Of a DNA stretch of 64,000 nucleotides, positions 34,628 to 45,098 are shown piece after piece. Numbering within the stretch: the stretch's first letter is position 1; the number at the start of each line of letters is the position of its first letter. The notes under the pieces are model-generated. The model was not told the origin of the DNA. It saw only the letters and a program-made list of their open reading frames with translations, and did not search any database. The stretch is taken from positions 10,651,501-10,715,500 of the forward strand of contig NW_026262690.1 of assembly GCF_021869535.1 (NCBI RefSeq), given 5' to 3'. This DNA is from Mytilus californianus. Taxonomy: Eukaryota; Mollusca; Bivalvia; Mytilida; Mytilidae. The translations under genes were made by a program, and so were the position numbers.

Positions 34628-35372
34628 TCGGGGCCTTTTATAGCTTTTATTCGGGATGGGTTTTGCTCCTTGTTGGGGGCAATACGATGGACTATACTTG
34701 CAAACATTTACGTCATTCTGTCTCTGGTAGATTATTAGTTATCTTGGTGTAATCAGGGGTGTACAGAATTTTACACCGTTGTTGAAAATTCATACACCCT
34801 GAGGCGCAGCCGAATGGATGTATGAATTTTCAACAAAGGTGTCAAATTCCGTACACCCCTGATTACACCAAGATAACGAATTTATTTCTTATGAACAATT
34901 CCTTTACTCATTTTTAAATCAGGATGTAAAATTGAAAAATGGTAATAAAAAATTTCCAGTGTAACATTATTTCAAAGTCGATGTTGCTGCGCATTGTCAA
35001 ATACTTTTTTCTTTAGTTTTGGGAAAATTCAGAAAATTTTTGTGTTCTTTTGAATTTTCGGGGAAAAAATTTTTTTTTTTTTTTTTTTTTTCAATTTTTG
35101 TCCTCAAATTTATTTAGTTTTTATTTTTATTTTATTTTTATTTTTTGACATATATTTTTTTTTTATCTTTTTTTTTTTTAATTTTTTTTTCTTCTTTATA
35201 TTGGCAAAAAAATTTTTTTTAAATTTTTTGGCCAAATTTTATTTATCCTGGGGTGAACAAGGGTGGGGTGTTATTTACACCGGGGTAATTAACCAATCAG
35301 ATTGCAGTATTTTTGCTGCATAAGAAATAAAGTTGTTTACTTTGGCAATCATACCACATCTCCTTATTTCAT
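34628..35372 (-). repeat. M1 retroelement tail split by a MITE
   Basis: The left part (34628-34728: GGGGCCTTTTATAGCTTTTA ... TACGTCATTCTGTCTCTGGT) and the right part (35331-35372: AGTTGTTTACTTTGGCAATC, ATACCACATCTCCTTAT) together make one M1 tail. Elsewhere (for example 43190-43240) the corresponding blocks are contiguous. The intervening 600 bases are the inserted MITE. Confidence 0.65.
34733..35332. mobile_element. Hairpin-headed MITE, copy (iii)
   Basis: The head (34737-34877) is a long stem: GTTATCTTGGTGTAATCAGG ... inverse, then TTGTTGAAAATTCATACA ... inverse. Its loop contains GAGGCGCAGCCG. The body is bounded by TTTATTTCTTATG at 34882 and CATAAGAAATAAA ending at 35332. It holds a long T/A-rich tract (35065-35225) and AACCAATCAGATTGC near its right end. 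It has no coding capacity. Confidence 0.7.
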
Positions 35373-35631
35373 ATTATTTTCTGGAATAGAGAAATGTGAA
35401 GCTTAAAATTCTAATAAAAAAAACTAGAAATTTGTGTACTTGACAATTAAAACAAATAAAAGAATGAAACAAAAGCGTATTCAATTTGATTATCTTTATA
35501 TTTTATCTAGAAAGGTCACTATGGCAATTTAATGTAATGCTGAAAAGGGACAATACCTAAAAAAAAAACGTTAAACGTGTGAATTAATTATTCTAATTTA
35601 CATTTTAACTGACATTTTCTTTCTATCAACT

Positions 35632-35720
35632 TTTGTCAGTTCTTTTCCTTGGTATCACGGCTTCCTCCACCATCAAAACAGATCACCACGATTACATTGA
35701 GATATTGTTGAAAGTGGCGT
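35632..35720 (+). repeat. SINE core fragment
   Basis: TCCTTGGTATCACGGCTTCC, TCCACCATCAAAACAGATCACC and GAAAGTGGCGTTAAACTT are diverged matches to the core and 3' end of the SINE at 26826. The tRNA-like head is missing. Confidence 0.55.
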
Positions 35721-36033
35721 TAAACTTTCATATGGAGAAGTTAATTTTATTATCTTTGGGTCAGGAGGATATTTTGAAATGGAACATTCATTTTCACCTC
35801 TTGCAAAGCCTGCTAAATTATATATCGGGCAATTTATTTTTCGATTTCCTTCATTTTGTTTTGCCTAATGTTCACTATATACTCCGCTTTCTAAATTGGA
35901 CGGTATACAGTGATGGGTGGATGGGTCCATCCGTCCGTTTTTCGTCTATCTGTCCATTAATTGCATTCATATCAGATAGTAAGACAATACGAATCACATA
36001 CGGCTCGTGAAAAGTGTTTTTCTTGAACATTAA

Positions 36034-36399
36034 AACGATCCGCAGCAAGACAACCTTCTTCCAAGAATTGCAACCAACTTGGAATTGGATTTTCCTCCAA
36101 ACTGTGTTAATTTATGTGATAAGATTTATGCCAACCTTCCACCAATTGTTTCGCCATATAGGATAGGAGACACCAAATAAGTCAAAACCGAAAAGGAAAA
36201 AAAAAGAAAATGCAAAAAACTAAATAGAAGAATTTCAGAATGTCAAGTTAATGTCGAACACGCCATCAGACGTTTAAAAACATTAAGGGTTGTCGGAACT
36301 TTGTGGAGACATCCAAGAAACGAATCGTAACAAATCAAATTGATGAATTGTGTGCTGGACTTGTGGAGAGACACTTGTGTAAGTTATATGACTATTAAA
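36034..36399 (+). pseudogene. HARBI1-type (DDE_Tnp_4) transposase relic
   Basis: The plus strand reads NLCDKIYANLPPIVSPYR, an in-frame TAA at 36178, then RKCKKLNRRISECQVNVEHA, AIRRLKTLRVVGTLWRH. After a one-base frameshift near 36320 it continues as TNQIDELCAGLVERHLCKLY and stops at 36399. This matches the C-terminal half of PIF/Harbinger/IS5-like transposases: a (G)DKIYAN block carrying a catalytic Asp, a K/R-rich CRKLNR segment, then VEHxIRRLK with the catalytic Glu, a LWRH block, and a final CAGL helix. The N-terminal half and the first catalytic Asp are missing. The stop and the frameshift make it non-functional. Confidence 0.65.
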
Positions 36400-36596
36400 C
36401 ATGTTCTACTCATATCATTTAATGTATATATTTGGACTTTTTGTTGAAAATCCGTCATTCCCATTCTTGACCCTTACATATATTTTTTTTAAGTTTTGTT
36501 TTTTGCACTCCTAAATCAAGCAAATACAAATCATTGTACGAAGATAAACGTAGGCCAATGCACGTCTTAAATCAACCTTAACCGTTCGCTTCATAT

Positions 36597-36690
36597 TAGA
36601 GATGACCAGGATATTGACGAACGAACCTATCTCGACGAACGAACGTAATAGGAGCGGTAATTGTATGTTTACAAAACGTACTTTAAACTT
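36597..36690 (+). repeat. Interspersed repeat with GACGAACGAAC motifs
   Basis: AGAGATGACCAGGATATTGA, CGAACGAAC and GACGAACGAACGTAATAGG recur in inverse form at about 41120-41235 (where the plus strand has GTTCGTCTATATCCTGGTC). The copies are diverged. Confidence 0.5.
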
Positions 36691-36715
36691 AACGATGTTA
36701 TTATTTGGATGGGAT

Positions 36716-36830
36716 GGCATGTAATATTCGGGGGGGGGGGGGGGGGGGGGGGGGGAGGAGGATTTTGAAAATAAATAACTCAGCCTTGATAATAACAAAA
36801 TGAATGGTTTGTTCTGTGGTAGTTTGAAAA
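36716..36830 (+). repeat. G26-tract repeat, forward copy
   Basis: A run of 26 G (36730-36755) is followed by AGGAGGATTTTGAAAATAAA, TAACTCAGCC and a second TTTGAAAATAAATAACCTG. The inverse of this organisation is at 38088-38200. Confidence 0.65.
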
Positions 36831-37076
36831 TAAATAACCTGACTTACAATGTATTAAAAATAACTTGGCAGGTCTTTTAAGCCATTTTATAAATGCTATT
36901 CTGAAGTATGAGGTGGACCAGATTATTCCAAAATTCGTCTTTTTTCATATTTTTTTGGGGAAAAACTTCCCAAATCTTTTAATAATATAAATATTAATGT
37001 ATTTGAAATGTTTGAAAATGGGTTTCATTTCACTTGAGGTATATTGTCTCGTTAACATTTACTTCACTTTTATTAC

Positions 37077-37211
37077 AGGGCCGTAACTACATTGAGGCAA
37101 ATGCCTCATGTTGGAAATTTCAAAACAAAAGCTTGTCTTCATATCAAATTGTTTTCACGGCAAGTGTCTTGCAAGAAGCAAGTTCTGTTCACCCTCTGAC
37201 GTAGCCCCTGT
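37077..37211. mobile_element. Small TIR element (MITE)
   Basis: CAGGGCCGTAACTAC at the left and GACGTAGCCCCTG at the right are imperfect inverse complements about 135 bases apart. Flanks TTTTATTA and TTTTTTGA could be a decayed 8-bp target duplication. It has no coding capacity. Confidence 0.4.
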
Positions 37212-38085
37212 TTTTTGAGATCCATGTTTCTCATTTATTTTTATTTTTCAGTGTTGGTTGTCTATAATTTTTGTCGTTTTGTGTTTTATCTGTTCCCGGG
37301 TTTGTCTTTTGTTCAATGATTGTCCTTCTTTATGACTATTCTCATAGTGTTGCATTCTATTTGTAATTTAGTAATTATGTTTTAAACTTGAGTTTTATTA
37401 TATTTAAGGACCTTTTGTCTATTACAAACTACTTTAAATTGTATCCCAGTTAGGAACTACATCAAGTTGTAATTGAAATGTGTTATAAAAACTGACTTGA
37501 CATAGTTATATCAATGATAATCAGCCCCCTCTTAACTTAATTTAAAAAAAACATAATTGACAGGCATAAAAGGTTTTTTCTGCAAACTGAAACATGTTTT
37601 GCTTTGTCCTACATGTTGGTCTTTTGATGTTGTCCCTAAAAACTAAAAGTCTTACACTGAATCTATATATTTTGCTTTGTCAAAAAATTAATACAGAACT
37701 TGCGTTTCAGATTAAGAAAGGGTCTGGGAAGCGCGCATAATGCATGATTTTGCGCCATTTTTTCTATAGCTTCTTGGGGCCTTCAGCGAACCCCAGACTC
37801 TTCGCTGATTTTATTTTCGCCTCGCTCCGCTCGCCGAAAATGTTTGACAACTTTTAAAAGAGGCTAGTTACAGCCCAGCTTTAATACCTTGTACGTATGC
37901 AATATATGCAGTTTGCAATTCAGAAGATTAACTTCCAGAGGATGATGATTAATTCTGATTGACTTAATTGACTATGTTATTTTTTAAGAATTTAAAAATT
38001 GTATGTTTTCAAATATTATAAATATAATTGTGAAAATAGATAATCAGTCCCTTGTTTTAATGAAAATGAAAAATCATGCTTCAAC
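37212..38085. other. AT-rich sequence with one GC-rich palindromic patch
   Basis: 37720-37860 is GC-richer, with TCGCCTCGCTCCGCTCGCC at 37811, a motif also seen in inverse or direct form inside the elements at 17069 and 61786. No gene is seen. Confidence 0.4.
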
Positions 38086-38087
38086 AG

Positions 38088-38153
38088 TGCAGAAAATAAA
38101 TAATCTGTCCTTTTGGTCCACAAAAATAAATAACCCATCCAAAACAAATCCTC

Positions 38154-38185
<32 letters not shown>

Positions 38186-38200
38186 GAGAATATCAAATGG
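38088..38200 (-). repeat. C29-tract repeat, inverted copy
   Basis: ACAAAAATAAATAACCCATC and CAAATCCTCCTG precede 29 C (38157-38185) and GAGAATATCAAATGG. Reversed, it matches 36716-36830: tract, then AGGAGGATTT, then an AAATAAATAA spacer. Proline-rich translations of these tracts are not genes. Confidence 0.65.
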
Positions 38201-38589
38201 TCGTCCCCTAATCATGATAATAGGCAGAAATGCATAAAATATGCCGATGTTAAAAAGGTTTTCAGGTTTTCATAATATATATGAAAAACGTTTTAAAGTT
38301 TCTTCTACGATACAATGTGATTAATATTGTTGAAAGCATGATGAAATGTACATCACACATAGCATTTTTTCGAGTGCACCGACGACTTTCGCCATGCTCA
38401 AACAAATATTTATACAGGATTTGGAAGATTTGAAACAATTTATAAAATTACAAGATTACTAAATGATGTTGTCGGATCGTATGTTTGTTCAATGTTTTTT
38501 TATTGGGTTTTCAAGTTTCAACCCTCCCACCAAGGGTGACTGTGGAATATAAATATAGTCATTACAGGTCTTCTTTCCGATCCTTAGTA

Positions 38590-38938
38590 AAACCTTTTCA
38601 AAAGTGGGGCGTCTGTTAGGCAATGCAGGATGTACAAGTACGCAGCTACGTCCGACAGAATGGGGACGTTAATTCCCGATGCCCCGTGTAGAGAGATTGT
38701 CAAACCCTTGCAACAATTCTGTGAGGGGTCCGTATACGTAGACGGCTTTTGCAAGGATAGATTTCTGTCCCTATCCAATATATCATCGACTTGCAATGGC
38801 ATCTAATCTTACCGACCTACGGGCTCTATTACATTGTATTTATTGTTAATTTGTTCTCGTCCTAAACATGCATGAACTATTTGCCACTGGACGTTTAGCA
38901 ACCAACAATAGATCAATCAATCAATCAAGTTTCAAACA
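38590..38938 (+). mobile_element. Short retroposon-like repeat with ATCA tail
   Basis: A GC-richer segment with GTACGCAGCTACGTCCGACA, AATGGGGACGTTAATTCCCG and AGGGGTCCGTATACGTAGAC ends in TTTGCCACTGGACGTTTAGC, AACCAACAATAG and (ATCA)n, a tail style shared with the SINE at 26826. No clear Pol III boxes are seen. It may be a SINE or a LINE 3' end. Confidence 0.5.
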
Positions 38939-38944
38939 AACAAA

Positions 38945-39765
38945 TCTATCAGTTTACAAAAAAAAACAAAAAACAAAACATGTAGTATTTTGACCCAGTT
39001 AAAAATAATGATTTCGGTTTTTTTTTTTTTATTTATCATATTTGTCAACCTCTGAGGATGGCAAAACTTATTAGGTGTAGAACACACTAGTCATAAGAGT
39101 AAATAACGTTTTTTAAAGGGGATTTAAATTGACACAAGGGTCCATTATATCGCACACGAAGACAACTTAAAGCCTTACAACTATATAAATTTTAATCATA
39201 TCCAGTATGCACATACACATGGCATCCTCTGACATGTTTTTTTTTGCGATTGTTGAAAAACGTTTCAATTATCTATTATAAGTATTTCAAATTTTATTGA
39301 CTTCACAAAATACCCAGAAGGCAAATGATAATGATCGATAATAAATATTATTTAGATGATGGTACGTACGTCAACCTTTTTTTTATTTCGGAATGTTGAT
39401 ATATTGCCAAACCGTTTTGCTCAGCTTACATGGGAAAATATGGTATTTCTGTCCTCCCAATAATAAACCTATAGGTCTTTTTTTTATTAGCTTTTAGAAT
39501 AAAGAAACGATTTCGGCTAGTTATATACCTATTGGTATAGTGTAGAAAACAGTTAACATGAAATCACTGGCAAATAAGTTATTTTGTACCTATCAAAAAA
39601 CTTGAGCTTTGTCCCAAAATATCCACATGAGTAGAGAACAAGCCATAGTAGTTGGAAACATGTCACAAAAATTAGTTGCCGTAAGTATGTTTAAATCAAA
39701 ATTTCAAAATCATATTTTCCTTATATTATCAGATTTTACCACAATATGATACACAGCAAGGTGAA
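38945..39765. other. AT-rich sequence, nothing recognised
   Basis: No gene or shared repeat. Confidence 0.4.
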
Positions 39766-39951
39766 AAGTTCGATCTGTACGCGTGAGTAGGATGACCTGG
39801 TCCAACTTTCCTGGAGGTGTATCCATTTTTACTCATAAAGTTGTACCCTAACCAGTATGCAACTCATCTGACGTGGTCTGTTGGATACATTGAGCGTTTA
39901 TACACGAGTCTGTTGTTGTTTTCGGTCTGTAAACTCGTTGATTTCTGTATA

Positions 39952-40106
39952 CAGAGGCGGATTTAGGGGGCAGGGGGCCCAGGTCCCCATTTTGTGGGAA
40001 AAATTTGGTTGATTACATAGGGAATCACTGAAGCATGACTTGAGCGGGCTCCCCTCTTAGGTAGTCAGTGGGCACCCACTTAAGAAAATTTATGGATCCG
40101 CCACTG
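39952..40106. mobile_element. 155-bp MITE with GTATA target duplication
   Basis: The ends are CAGAGGCGGATTTAGG and GGATCCGCCACTG. GTATA lies directly outside both (39947-39951 and 40107-40111). The duplicate at 40440-40592 keeps the same GTATA flanks, showing that insertion came before the tandem duplication. It has no coding capacity. Confidence 0.75.
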
Positions 40107-40439
40107 GTATAAATTTGCAATCAGAAAATGTAATGAGGATCAAAGATGCAAAAGCCGAGTTGCAACTCCAATTTGATTATTAATATATCAATGTACTTAA
40201 CTTCAATGTCTTTTGAAGTATCAACTTTTTATGACAAAATATTCGTAAAAAAAAAGGTCGATCTGTACGCGTGAGTAGGATGACATGGTCCAACTTTACT
40301 GGCGTTGTATCCATTTTTACTCAGAAAGTTGTACCCTAACCAGTATGCAACTCATCTGACGTGGTCTGTTGGATACATTGAGCATTTATACACGAGTCTG
40401 TTGTTGTTTTCGGTCTGTAAACTCGTTGATTTCCGTATA

Positions 40440-40592
40440 CAGAGGCGGATTTAGGGGGCAGGGGCCCAGGCCCTCCTTTTGTGGGAAAGATTTGGTTGAC
40501 TATATAGGGAATCACTGAAACATGACTTGAGAGGGCCCCCTCTTAGGCAGTCAGTGGGCACCCACTTAAGAAAATTTCTGGATCTGCCACTG
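40440..40592. mobile_element. Second copy of the 155-bp MITE
   Basis: It was carried along by the 488-bp tandem duplication. Ends and GTATA flanks are intact, with small differences such as GATCTGCCACTG at the right end. Confidence 0.75.
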
Positions 40593-40746
40593 GTATAGAT
40601 GTGCAATCAGAAAATGTAATGAGGATCAAAGATGCAAAAGCCGAGTTGCAACTCCAATTTGATTATTAATATGTCAATGTACTTAACTTCAATGTCTTTT
40701 GAAGTATTAACTTTTTATGACAAAATATTCGTAAAAAAAAAACTCT

Positions 40747-41450
40747 TTTGGCTACACATTTTTTTTTAATTTGGGCAGAGGTTCTCTGCATCCAGACTAA
40801 TTCGACTGGTCTGGGGGCATAAGCCAACTTAAATTAGTGGGAAAAAACAGATTTGAAATTGATAATCAATCATATCAATATAAAAAGCGTCAACATTTAT
40901 GCTATCACCCTTGTATTAACTCCGTAACTCATTTAAATCCCTTTTGGAACCTCAATGTCAAAGCAGAGTCTAGTATATCGAATGCACCTTTTTCTATTGT
41001 AGACACAATTACATTACTAGTATTAATCATCAATTCAACGTGAGGAGTTAGCTACAGAGACAGGAAATAGCTCATGAAAACAAAATGCACATGGTGCGAA
41101 TTACTTAACTTCAACATACGTTTTTATGTTAGATTTATGTATTTTAATGTACTATCTATAAACAGCAGCTCCGTCAAGTTGATTCGTCAAGTTACGCTTT
41201 CGTACGATCGTTCGTCTATATCCTGGTCATCTCTCTACTGTATCAAAAACACCACAAAGCTAAATTATACTACGCCGGGATACTTTTCAAAGGAATTGCA
41301 TTTTGAGAAAGTCCACACTTAAATCTTGTATCGGTATTAGTATTTAACATCAGCGCAGTATTTAAATCCCTTTCCTACCACGTCTAATGATAGAAAAACA
41401 TAATAAAGACAAACACATTATGCAGTATGCCATTATTTATTGTGTACATT
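40747..41450. other. AT-rich sequence with one diverged repeat
   Basis: The inverse partner of the 36597 repeat lies at about 41120-41235. Otherwise nothing is recognised. Confidence 0.4.
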
Positions 41451-41451
41451 A

Positions 41452-42758
41452 GGGGTCGGTCATTATTGATTAGCTGAGGGGGTCGGTTCAAAATTTTCAA
41501 ATTGAAAAGATTTGTTAGCAACCCTTCCCCCCATCATTTTAAGGAACCACATAATGACCTACCCATAGAACATATATAGATTCAAAAGTTTGACCCCCAA
41601 AATAATCACTATTGATTAACGTTTGTGAAAAGGGGATGACTGCCAAATACATATTTACAGGCGTTTAATTGACAAATAGCAATGAAAAGTATGAGGACAT
41701 TGACACTATCTGTAACAGAAAGCGATTTTCCCAGATTGCAGTTCTAATTTTATTTGATATTTTACTGATTTTTTATAATACATTCTACAAGTTCTGTAAT
41801 TTTATATAAGTAGCTTGAACTGATTAATTTGATCCAGATAATTTATTTTGTCTGGTTAGCAGTCATTTCTAAGTGATATTCTATAAATATTATAGTGCCT
41901 TGATGTTTCATCATGACCTAAGCTTCCATATTCTTTGTTTTGAAGCTGATGCAACTGATTTTAGTAAACATTCTTCATTTTTACTCTGCTTTATATATAT
42001 ATATATATTTTCAATGGTGATTTTTACTCTTTAATAGGAAAAAATGTACAACAGAGTTATTTGAGAATGAAAAAATATAAAAAAAGAGGATATATGTCTC
42101 AATTCTTTAACGCCTTAAAATATAAAAATTTTGATGTTTTATAAATGTTCTGTGGATTTTTATTTTCTCATCATTTAGGTATTTTTTTTATTTCAATCAT
42201 ACTCTAGGAAGTGCAGCTAAAAATTACACATTGCAAATGTCACTGATTGTATGGTTCTGGTCCTTCCTGGATCAAATATGTATATAATTAATTCAGATAA
42301 ATAAATGTATATATTAAAATTATATGAAAATTCAATATTTCATTTCAATGTGAAAATGTTGTATTGTTTTGTGTGTGTGAATAACGTTGTGCTCGTCACG
42401 GGCACTTAATTGGAACATTGAATATTCTTAATCTTATTCGATATCTTTGTAATGATTTTATAGAATAATTATCCCTATCTACAAATGATTTTAGAATAAA
42501 CACACCTTTTACAGTCCTACATCAATCCCCAAGAAATCGCATCACAATGATTTCAACACTTGAAAAGTTAAAATACACATGTTTAGAAACATTTCCAACT
42601 CATTGTTTCTTGTGGTCAAAACTAGGGTGAAATGTTTCATTCAGTTGTTAATCTAGTGATTATAAACTTACACATCCTATGGATAATGAACCATAACATA
42701 TGACTGTGAGAAGGAGTGATCAGCGCCAACCCCCTCAGCTGTTAAATAATGACTGTCA
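41452..42758. mobile_element. 1.3-kb TIR element without coding sequence
   Basis: GGTCATTATTGATTAGCTGA, GGGGGTCGG at the left and CCAACCCCCTCAGCTG, TTAAATAATGAC at the right are inverse complements with a few mismatches over about 30 bases. The interior is AT-rich and has no transposase remnant that I can read. It is probably a non-autonomous DNA transposon. I cannot define the target duplication. Confidence 0.5.
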
Positions 42759-43186
42759 ATTGATTTTATTAGATTAGGTATTTGCCGAGAATCAATTACT
42801 TTTCTACAAAAAGACTTTTTTCACATTACAAAGACAGACATGACTGTAATCCAATGACATAATGTGTATGTATTCAAGGAACATAATTAACTTTTTTCAA
42901 ATAAATTAAAAATAAATTAAAAAACGTTGACAACATACTAGATGAACAGTGTCTTTAAAACAAAATCCATTTAGTGTTTTCTCATTTTCTATATATGTAA
43001 CATATGTTTCCCCGTAAGTCATATGTCAAAGTTCACTTAGACTAACACTAGACTATACCAATCAGAATTTTTCTGAAAACTTTAGGAGGAGCTTCATTTT
43101 TACGATGAGTATACTAAACATTGTACATCGAAAATATTTTCGTAATATTTATAATTCGACAATACAATTTCTATATAAAATAAAAA

Positions 43187-43580
43187 TAAGAAGATGTGGT
43201 ATGATTGCCAATGAGACAACTCTCCACCAGAGACAAAATGACATAGAAGTCTACAACTATAGTTCGCCGTATGAACTTCATAAATGAGCAAACCCCATAC
43301 CACACAGTCAGCTGTAAAAGGCTCCGAAATGACAAATGTAAAACAATTCAACGAAAAAACTAACGACCTGATTTATGTACAAAACAATGAACGAAAACAA
43401 AATGATATACAGCAACAAACGACAACCATTGCATTATAGGCTCCTGACTTGGGATAGGCAAATACATATAGTGTTTCGGGGATAAACCTGTTTGCTTTCG
43501 CCAAACCCTCTCCCCTAACCTGGGACAGTGGCGTAATAGTTCAACATTTGAACAAGCTATAAAAATCAGTCGAAAAGGGA
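43187..43580 (+). repeat. Retroelement 3' tail, type M1, long copy
   Basis: It runs from AGATGTGGTATGATTGCCAA through TGACTTGGGATAGGCAAA, a degraded GGCGGGG-TAAAC block and CCTGGGACAGTGG to AAGCTATAAAAATCAGTC. The last part matches 61955-62010, which lies downstream of an RT relic, tying M1 to that element. Confidence 0.7.
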
Positions 43581-43910
43581 TAAAGACTTTTATTTACATT
43601 CATGTTGCCAAAATTTGACACGATTTTCAAAAATAACATTTAATCATTTCCGACCTAATGTCAAAACGACAAATAATTGATTGAAGCGGGTAGGGGTCAA
43701 TCTTAACGGAAACTAAGTAAGTATTCATGATTTCTTTAAAACACACAAAACTTCGTTATCTTATGATTATAATTAGTATCTTCTGAAATCTGGTTTCAAT
43801 TTAGGGATATTGCAATTATACATAAGAAACACAAACTTGATATCATAAATGTTTCTATTCTGAAAAAAAAGTGTAATCAAATCTAGTATTTTAATCCAGT
43901 TTTCTATCAG

Positions 43911-44189
43911 TATTGCCTAGCTGTAAGTGAAAACTGTAGAAAATGTAAAGTACGCTACAACATCGACTTTCACAAGTGCGAAATACACAGGTTCGTAAAA
44001 AGAAATTATAGGTTTAGGAAAGATGAAAACTGTTATTCCGCTGTTCCATATCCAGTCTCAATTAGCAACATTAAAACTCTGACCACGATACTTGAGATTA
44101 AGGGCTTCGATATAAGCAGTGATTTAATGACATTTAATTGTAACTTTCCACTCCATCCTGTACCTATGAGAAGCAGGATAATAAAATGA
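43911..44189 (+). CDS. Terminal exon of an unrecognised Cys-rich basic protein
   Basis: After a pyrimidine-rich acceptor (TTTTCTATCAG) the frame is open for 92 codons to a TGA at 44187. There is no start codon, so it reads as the last exon of a spliced gene. The N-terminal part has clustered cysteines (ENCRKCKVRY, DFHKCEIHR), then a basic stretch (FVKRNYRFRK) and a hydrophobic C-terminal half ending LHPVPMRSRIIK. The same exon, same stop and alignable protein occur at 58051-58243: YRFRK versus LKFRK, CYSAVPY versus YYSAIPY, GFDISSDL versus SFDISSGL, HPVP versus HPIP. Conservation at the protein level between the copies, with many synonymous-looking changes, argues that this was translated. 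The family is not recognised. The upstream exons are not visible, perhaps disrupted by the M1 insertion. Whether it is expressed is unknown. Confidence 0.5.
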   Translation, partial: YCLAVSENCRKCKVRYNIDFHKCEIHRFVKRNYRFRKDENCYSAVPYPVSISNIKTLTTILEIKGFDISSDLMTFNCNFPLHPVPMRSRIIK

Positions 44190-44336
44190 ATTTGATGCAA
44201 CATATATGATGGAAACTCAATGCAGTTCATCACTTGTCTTTTGTTTGGTAATTAATTGTTTAATTTTTCGTGTTCTGTGTAATTTGATTTAAATTATGTT
44301 GGCATTTCTTTGTTTTTGTTATTGCCATGTCTCTTC

Positions 44337-44337
<1 letters not shown>

Positions 44338-44368
<31 letters not shown>

Positions 44369-44457
44369 TGTTACCGGTTTTTTTTCGACCGATGATTTTT
44401 TTATTTCCCTTTTAGTATTTTTTTCGACCGATGATTTTTTATTTCCCTTTTAGTATT
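44338..44457 (+). repeat. T30 tract followed by a 37-bp tandem pair
   Basis: Thirty T (44338-44367) are followed by two copies of CGACCGATGATTTTTT, ATTTCCCTTTTAGTA. The tract is absent from the matching position of copy B. Confidence 0.8.
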
Positions 44458-44954
44458 TTCTCTTCTTCTTGTCACATTTTAACATTTGTTAGAAAATGAA
44501 AATTTTGTTCTTAGCTTTGACAGAATTAAGTTTGGTAATACATTTTTACATTTAAAGTCAACTTTGGTCATAGATTAAAGGATAAACAATGTTGAAGTAT
44601 TAATTTCTGACTTGATTCTGATTACATTATCAAAACAGAGTTGATTATATGCAAATAAATATCATAAATATATGAAGAAATTAATCATAATTCCTTGTTT
44701 ACTATTTTAGACTTCCCACTGCAAAAGAGGAAATTTAACTCCAAAACTTAACCAATACCGTCTTGTCATTTTGAAGCTTGTCATATCAAGCTTGAATTGT
44801 ACACATACCACGTACCACGTGCTTAAAATATTTTTTAATTGCAAATTTTAAATGATATTAGCAGAAATCTTTCTATCGCATAACTTAAAGTCTTGAAACC
44901 ATAAAGTAAAATATAAAAACTGCCCCTTTCATCTTTCATATTAAACATTTTGTC

Positions 44955-45098
44955 ATGTCGGGGCCTTTTACAGGTGACTATACGGTATTTATTTTGCTCA
45001 TTGTTGAAAGCCGTACGGTTAACTACATTGTATAATTATTTCAATACATGTCATTTTGAATTTGTTGGATATTTGTCTCATTGGCAATCATACCACAT
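44955..45098 (-). repeat. Retroelement 3' tail, type M1
   Basis: TGTCGGGGCCTTTTACAGG, TTGAAAGCCGTACGGTTAAC and TTGGCAATCATACCACATC. The equivalent tail sits at the same relative place in copy B (60370-60515), so it was inserted before the segmental duplication. Confidence 0.7.

Larger units (their letters stand above)
39771..40746 (+). repeat. 488-bp direct tandem duplication
   Basis: CGATCTGTACGCGTGAGTAG begins at 39771 and again at 40259. The two units stay collinear to the CGTAAAAAAAAA run that ends each. They differ by scattered substitutions and a few single-base indels only, so the duplication is young compared with most repeats here. Each unit contains one MITE. Confidence 0.9.

Noticed and set aside
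36511..36798. Open frame with a poly-proline segment (minus strand)
   Set aside because: It is the translation of the G26 tract and flanking repeat; the inverted copy at 38003-38275 gives the same artefact.
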